Assembly (NCBI GenBank): GCA_937911965.1
Contig: CALDPL010000105.1
Span: 1 to 7,096 of the forward strand
DNA: 7,096 bases
Direction of reading: 5' to 3'
Origin: an uncultured Allomuricauda sp.
GTDB lineage: Bacteria > Bacteroidota > Bacteroidia > Flavobacteriales > Flavobacteriaceae
Shown here: in pieces, positions 6,559 to 7,096 of the stretch
Layout: every line of letters starts with the position of its first letter
Position numbering within the stretch: position 1 is the stretch's first letter
Notes under the pieces: model-generated
Told to the model about the DNA's origin: nothing
The model's database searches: none
What the model saw: the letters and a program-made list of their open reading frames with translations, nothing else
Program-made: the position numbers and the translations under genes

Positions 6559-6809
6559 ATCGAAATGGTTTTGTAAAAATTCAGTGTTTTCCTCGAAACC
6601 TCCTTGGATTTTTCCAAGGCGGAAATAATGGTTTGTTGGGAAAATACGGATTCAATATGCCGTATTTCCACATCCGTGCCCCGTTCCAGCACCCTCACAA
6701 TGATAAAATCCCGGTCCTTAACCAGATCCAATAACTTCGGATCGGTATCCCAAAATGTCGAGGGATTTAAAATATCCAATTGAAGTGTTTTCCCTTTCTT
6801 CAAAGCCAT
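6555..6809 (-). CDS. DUF6922-like small protein, putative antitoxin partner of the AbiEii-like toxin
   Basis: An 84-residue protein with an ATG start and no signal peptide. Visible features are FWDTD (19-23), the acidic/basic stretch DLVKDRDFIIVRVLERGTD (28-46) and a C-terminal SRKTLNF (72-78). From memory this pattern (FWD, then FIIxRVLERGT, then a basic tail ending in aromatic residues) matches the DUF6922-type proteins often found just before nucleotidyltransferase toxin genes in Bacteroidota; no search was possible. It is not the classical winged-helix AbiEi antitoxin. Its stop codon overlaps the TTG start of the toxin as TTGA, which suggests translational coupling. An antitoxin role is inferred from position and size. 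The local GC content (about 38% in one 60-base sample) is far below that of the upstream metabolic genes, which suggests acquisition with the toxin. Unlike the toxin it appears intact. Confidence 0.68.
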   Translation of the reverse strand: MALKKGKTLQLDILNPSTFWDTDPKLLDLVKDRDFIIVRVLERGTDVEIRHIESVFSQQTIISALEKSKEVSRKTLNFYKTISI

Positions 6810-7096
6810 TTAATTTAATCATCAATTTACTCATTTTACAAGTCTTTGCCAAGGAAATACCAATTAAGGAAAGTTGGATGTCAATTATTTTTCCAATAGT
6901 GTCAAAGAGCATCCCAAAAGACACGGGATATCATATACGATCAATCAAATGTCCCGAGCATTTTCCTGGGCATTGTTATCGGGTATTGTACAGTCCGTTT
7001 CCTTAACTCCGTGACCATGATCATGGTTACTGTATAGGTAATAGTATGTTTTCTTCTACCAAAAAAAAGCTGTAGTTTGAAGTATCTGAACAGTCA
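6810..7096. other. AT-rich region upstream of the toxin module, no supported gene
   Basis: These 287 bases hold only very short or overlapping frames, none with recognisable protein features. The part next to 6809 must carry the promoter of the toxin module. On the minus strand, TTG, 20 bases and then TAAATTG precede the ATG at 6809, a loose match to the Bacteroidota -33/-7 pair. An imperfect hairpin, AATG-T-CCC (6948-6955) with GGGCATT (6968-6974), and a 20-base palindrome (7011-7030) are the other structures. A run of eight A residues lies at 7061-7068. One 60-base sample near the end is only about 30% GC. Confidence 0.5.
7011..7030. promoter_or_regulatory. 20-base near-perfect palindrome, candidate operator
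   Basis: GTGACCATGATCATGGTTAC matches its own reverse complement except for one pair (7013 with 7028). The arms meet with no spacer, which favours a binding site for a dimeric regulator over an RNA hairpin. It lies about 200 bases upstream of the toxin module and near the window edge, so it could equally serve a gene to the right. Confidence 0.4.

Noticed and set aside
6718..7006. Overlapping small frames at 6718-6924 (-) and 6755-7006 (+)
   Set aside because: Both overlap the antitoxin coding sequence in other frames and show no family features. They look like chance frames in AT-rich DNA.
6941..7024. 27-codon minus-strand frame starting inside the 20-base palindrome
   Set aside because: It is too short, with no ribosome-binding signal and no recognisable sequence. 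The frame is open upstream only to near the window edge.
1..7096. tRNA, rRNA, CRISPR array, insertion sequence or integrase
   Set aside because: I saw no cloverleaf ending in CCA, no regularly spaced identical repeats, no transposase or integrase motifs and no paired terminal inverted repeats.

Overview
The window most likely comes from a marine-type member of the Bacteroidota, probably a flavobacterium. The grounds are a Bacteroidota-like NqrF tail, a large secreted M14 peptidase of the type common in that phylum, an exported GH43/SMP-30 pair, starts without clear Shine-Dalgarno sequences, and an AbiEii-type toxin gene preceded by a DUF6922-like gene. No 16S or other taxonomic marker is present, so this is inference.

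Layout. (1) 1-170: the last 44 codons of nqrF, closed by a strong intrinsic terminator. (2) 222-977 (+): a TauE/SafE-family membrane exporter. It converges, with a 14-base gap, on (3) 992-3610 (-): an exported 872-residue M14 zinc carboxypeptidase-like protein with a C-terminal amidotransferase-like domain. (4) 3611-3778: a divergent promoter region holding a T9 hairpin and small palindromes. (5) 3779-4795 and 4801-5820 (+): a two-gene operon for an exported GH43 glycosidase and a lipoprotein-like SMP-30/gluconolactonase protein, 5 bases apart. (6) 5821-5915: a short gap with an inverted repeat. (7) 5916-6809 (-): a toxin-antitoxin-like module, with an intact DUF6922-like small protein followed by an AbiEii nucleotidyltransferase gene split by a one-base frameshift. 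(8) 6810-7096: AT-rich DNA without a supported gene, containing a 20-base near-perfect palindrome.

How the parts work together. The only obvious functional partnership is the GH43/SMP-30 operon. The glycosidase would release pentoses or oligosaccharides outside the cytoplasm, and the SMP-30 protein may hydrolyse a sugar lactone. The M14 peptidase is also exported but divergently transcribed. The toxin module is unrelated to these genes and looks acquired and decaying: its toxin has a frameshift and appears to lack the first Asp of the expected D-x-D metal motif.

Base composition is mosaic. By hand count the nqrF tail is about 41% GC. Single 60-base samples gave about 65% in the M14 gene, 58% in the GH43 gene, 55% in the SMP-30 gene, 38% in the toxin module and 30% near the right end. 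The system most worth follow-up is the DUF6922/AbiEii pair. It is a variant of a known toxin-antitoxin theme rather than a clearly new system.
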